Source: Maribacter polysiphoniae (lineage in GTDB: Bacteria > Bacteroidota > Bacteroidia > Flavobacteriales > Flavobacteriaceae). From it: a DNA stretch of 64,000 bases. Position 1 is the first letter of the stretch; each line of letters starts with the position of its first letter. The stretch spans positions 1 to 64,000 of the forward strand of contig NZ_QGGQ01000007.1 in the NCBI RefSeq assembly GCF_003148665.1, read 5' to 3'. Under the pieces are notes generated by a model that worked only from the letters and a program-made list of their open reading frames with translations, searched no databases and was not told the DNA's origin. Below, in pieces: positions 62,055 to 64,000 of this stretch. A program made the translations under genes and the position numbers.

Positions 62055-63266
62055 TTACTGTCTACTAGAGCTTCTTCCTTTAGAGCTTCTAGAGCTACTA
62101 CTCCTTGTTGCAACACTTCTACTTTTGGAAGCAGCTTTTCGTACGGTACTTTTACTAGTACTACGACTTGATGGCCTTTGGGCAACGGACCTTTGGGTTC
62201 TTGTAGAGGTAGTGCTACGTACGTTTTTGTTCGTGGTTCTACTTACAGGTTTCTTGTACGTGGTGGTACTTCTTGTTACCGTGGTTCTTCGAGGCGTTTG
62301 TGTTACTGTCCGTTTGGTAGTTGTATTGCGTTGTGGTGTCCTTACCGATGTTGATCGTTGGGCTACACTACGGTTATTCACGGATTTTGTTTGAACGCTC
62401 TTGGATCTATTGACTGTCGATCTATTGGCAACATTGGCAGAGGAACGATTCGAACGGGTTCCAGCATTTCTGGCTACAGTACCTCTTTGGGTATTTGATC
62501 TATAGTTCTTGTTTGAATCATTGTTCCTGTTTACCGTTCTATTACTTCGTGCCACATCATTTCTTCGGGTATTGTTCACTCTGCGTTGGGCAACCCTTTT
62601 ATCATTTCTGTAAATAGTGGCTCTTTCACGACGTACTTGGTTATATCTATGTTCCCTTCCGATTTTGGCATAAGCTCTTCGTGTATTATAGTGATATGGT
62701 CTATAATAGGTATATCGGTAAGGTGTATAATACCTTCTGTAGGGTCTCTGGTATACTAACGAAAATCCGATTGCGGGTCTTAAAAAGAACCTGTGGAAAG
62801 GTCTGTATACATAGTGTCTGTTGTAAACATTGATGTATCCTGTATGGTGATCATAGAATCCGTTATGGTTGTAATAAACATACATGCCACCCATTCTGAA
62901 AACCCTATTGTTCCTATAACGTATATCAACATCACCAATTTGGGTCACACGACCATAGTGGTCATAATAAATAGGTACGTTCTCTACTTGGATAACGGCA
63001 CCATAATCATCGTATTGGGCATAAGGACTATAATCATATCCGGAATTCATGGTTATTCCATTATTACGTCCGGATACATAATTCTCAATATAAAAATCGA
63101 ATTCACCATCGGGAAATACTGAAAACGTAATGCCTTGCTCAATAAAAATGAACGAGTTGTTGTTTGTATAAGCATTGCGTGTTGCAACCTTATCTTCAAC
63201 GGTACTAGCCATGGTTCCAGAGGTACCAAATACGAGGGCTGTTAAAAGAAGTACTAAATTTCTCAT
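62055..63266 (-). CDS. Very basic secreted protein, Tyr/Arg-rich then Ser/Thr/Arg-rich
   Basis: A 403-aa protein. Signal peptide 1-20 (ends TMAS). Residues 30-130 are mixed and beta-like (ENVPIYYDHYGRVTQIGDVDIRYRNNRVFR). Residues 130-200 are Tyr/Arg/His-rich (RPYRRYYTPYRYTYYRP). Residues 205-403 are low-complexity Arg/Ser/Thr/Asn, with repeats such as NRSTVNRSKSV and RTTVTRSTTTYKKP, and almost no acidic residues. Bacteroidota often have such exported proteins; the role is unknown, perhaps binding acidic polysaccharide or DNA at the surface. 63267-63501 upstream holds its promoter and hairpins. Confidence 0.85.
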   Translation of the reverse strand: MRNLVLLLTALVFGTSGTMASTVEDKVATRNAYTNNNSFIFIEQGITFSVFPDGEFDFYIENYVSGRNNGITMNSGYDYSPYAQYDDYGAVIQVENVPIYYDHYGRVTQIGDVDIRYRNNRVFRMGGMYVYYNHNGFYDHHTGYINVYNRHYVYRPFHRFFLRPAIGFSLVYQRPYRRYYTPYRYTYYRPYHYNTRRAYAKIGREHRYNQVRRERATIYRNDKRVAQRRVNNTRRNDVARSNRTVNRNNDSNKNYRSNTQRGTVARNAGTRSNRSSANVANRSTVNRSKSVQTKSVNNRSVAQRSTSVRTPQRNTTTKRTVTQTPRRTTVTRSTTTYKKPVSRTTNKNVRSTTSTRTQRSVAQRPSSRSTSKSTVRKAASKSRSVATRSSSSRSSKGRSSSRQ

Positions 63267-63395
63267 GATATAAGGTTTTAATTCCCGAATGCAACTATTT
63301 ACATTCGATTAGTATATACCAAACAACGTGCCAAAAAATAGTTTACGATTGTAATCAACTGATAAACAGCCAAATAAAACTATATGTAAATATGG

Positions 63396-63418
63396 GGAAA
63401 GTCGTAGCTTTCCTTTTT
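63396..63418 (+). terminator. Terminator-like hairpin without a plus-strand gene
   Basis: A 6-bp stem GGAAAG / CTTTCC, TCGTAG loop and T6 run, on the plus strand between two minus-strand genes. It may be part of the 3' structure of uvrA or end a short antisense transcript. Confidence 0.4.
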
Positions 63419-63443
63419 TACAGGAAAAACAACGCCCGATCAT

Positions 63444-63473
63444 AAAGGTGGTACCACCCAATAGGGCCTTTCT
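63444..63473. repeat. Inverted-repeat structure downstream of uvrA
   Basis: It contains the perfect 12-bp palindrome GGTGGTACCACC (63447-63458) and flanking AAAGG / CCTTT arms. Read on the minus strand it could serve as uvrA terminator, but the T-run is poor. Confidence 0.5.
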
Positions 63474-63501
63474 GATTTAAATAAATAGTAGAGTGGTCCG
63501 G

Positions 63502-64000
63502 TTATAGTTTTTCCTTTAAGTAATTAGCAGTAAAGGAGGATTTGTTTTTAATGATTTCCTCAGGCGTGCCTTGTGCCAATAGTTGTCCGCCATTTTCGCC
63601 ACCTTCGGGACCAAGGTCAATAATATGGTCGGCACATTTGATAAGTTCGATATTGTGTTCGATGACTATGACCGAGTGCCCTTTTGATATTAAGGCATCA
63701 AATGACTTCAACAATTTTTTAATGTCATGGAAGTGCAATCCGGTCGTTGGTTCATCAAAAATGAACAAAGCTTTGTCTTTCGTGGTCCCTTTTACCAGGA
63801 AAGAAGCAAGTTTGATCCGTTGGGCCTCACCACCGGAAAGGGTAGAGGAGGATTGCCCTAAAGTGACATACCCAAGTCCCACTTCCCGTAAGGGGCTTAA
63901 CTTGCCTACAATTTTATGCTGTCCATGTTTTTCGAAAAAATCGATGGCATCATCAATTGTCATATTCAGTACATCGGCAATATTGGCTCCTTCGAAAGTA
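63502..64000 (-). CDS. uvrA: Excinuclease ABC subunit A, C-terminal part (runs off the window)
   Basis: About 166 residues of the C-terminal ATPase domain of UvrA are visible, starting TFEGANIADVLNMTIDDA at the window edge. The signature is TLSGGEAQRIKLASFL, the Walker B is LFIFDEPTTGLHFHDI and the switch His region is VIVIEHN. UvrA finds bulky DNA lesions with UvrB. The gene is complete at its 3' end and cut at 64000 by the window; an internal ATG at 63963 is not the real start. Confidence 0.95.
   Translation of the reverse strand, partial: TFEGANIADVLNMTIDDAIDFFEKHGQHKIVGKLSPLREVGLGYVTLGQSSSTLSGGEAQRIKLASFLVKGTTKDKALFIFDEPTTGLHFHDIKKLLKSFDALISKGHSVIVIEHNIELIKCADHIIDLGPEGGENGGQLLAQGTPEEIIKNKSSFTANYLKEKL

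Overview
The window looks like chromosome from a marine Flavobacteriaceae species (Bacteroidota). Many genes belong to families typical of that group: a CAL67264-type small membrane protein, DUF4834, DUF2853, an OMP_b-brl TonB-dependent receptor, the GGGTHD variant of DnaK, and a serine-palmitoyltransferase-like enzyme of the kind used for sulfonolipids. Promoters match the Bacteroidota pattern TTTG-N(17-23)-TAnnTTTG, and ribosome-binding sites are essentially absent. Most of the sequence is housekeeping DNA. I saw no rRNA, tRNA, CRISPR array, insertion sequence or prophage.

Layout: 0.2-6.5 kb has serine deaminase (sdaA), an unknown secreted protein lying between two copies of a dnaK-type leader, and dnaK with a tandem repeat over its stop codon. 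6.5-10.8 kb has a metallophosphoesterase lipoprotein, a secreted protein and a minus-strand group (VOC protein, two GNATs, a hydrolase). 10.8-25.2 kb holds the menaquinone genes (thioesterase, menF, menD, menA, menC, menE). Among them are DUF2853, CvfB, a SPOR-like protein, a LytTR response regulator with a TPR histidine kinase, an SDR and a CPBP membrane protease. 25.3-34.2 kb has an acyl-CoA carboxylase subunit, an oxidoreductase, ettA, a metallo-beta-lactamase-fold lipoprotein, a coiled-coil protein and fumC. 34.2-42.9 kb has a TonB-dependent receptor, arsC-like and HAD genes, prfB with a programmed frameshift, and an ATP-grasp / alpha-E / transglutaminase trio. 43-56 kb has a metzincin-type protease, threonine aldolase, an OmpA protein, ebfC, oligopeptidase B and a probable sulfonolipid group. 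56-64 kb has a YfhO / glycosyltransferase / flippase operon, a very basic secreted protein and the 3' end of uvrA.

The most unusual structure is in the 711 bp between the LytTR regulator and the histidine kinase. Two pairs of the direct repeat TTCAC(A/C)ACA occur there. Each pair is spaced exactly 21 bp, and each sits exactly 37 bp (start to start, second repeat) upstream of a -7-like box. Each box could start a non-coding transcript of about 100 nt ending at a terminator-like hairpin. This reads as a two-component system controlling two small RNAs encoded inside its own locus.

Other points of note are the duplicated dnaK leader, possible leaderless mRNAs, an RF2 frameshift site that keeps a strong Shine-Dalgarno sequence in a phylum that rarely uses one, and the proposed cysteate-to-capnine gene group.
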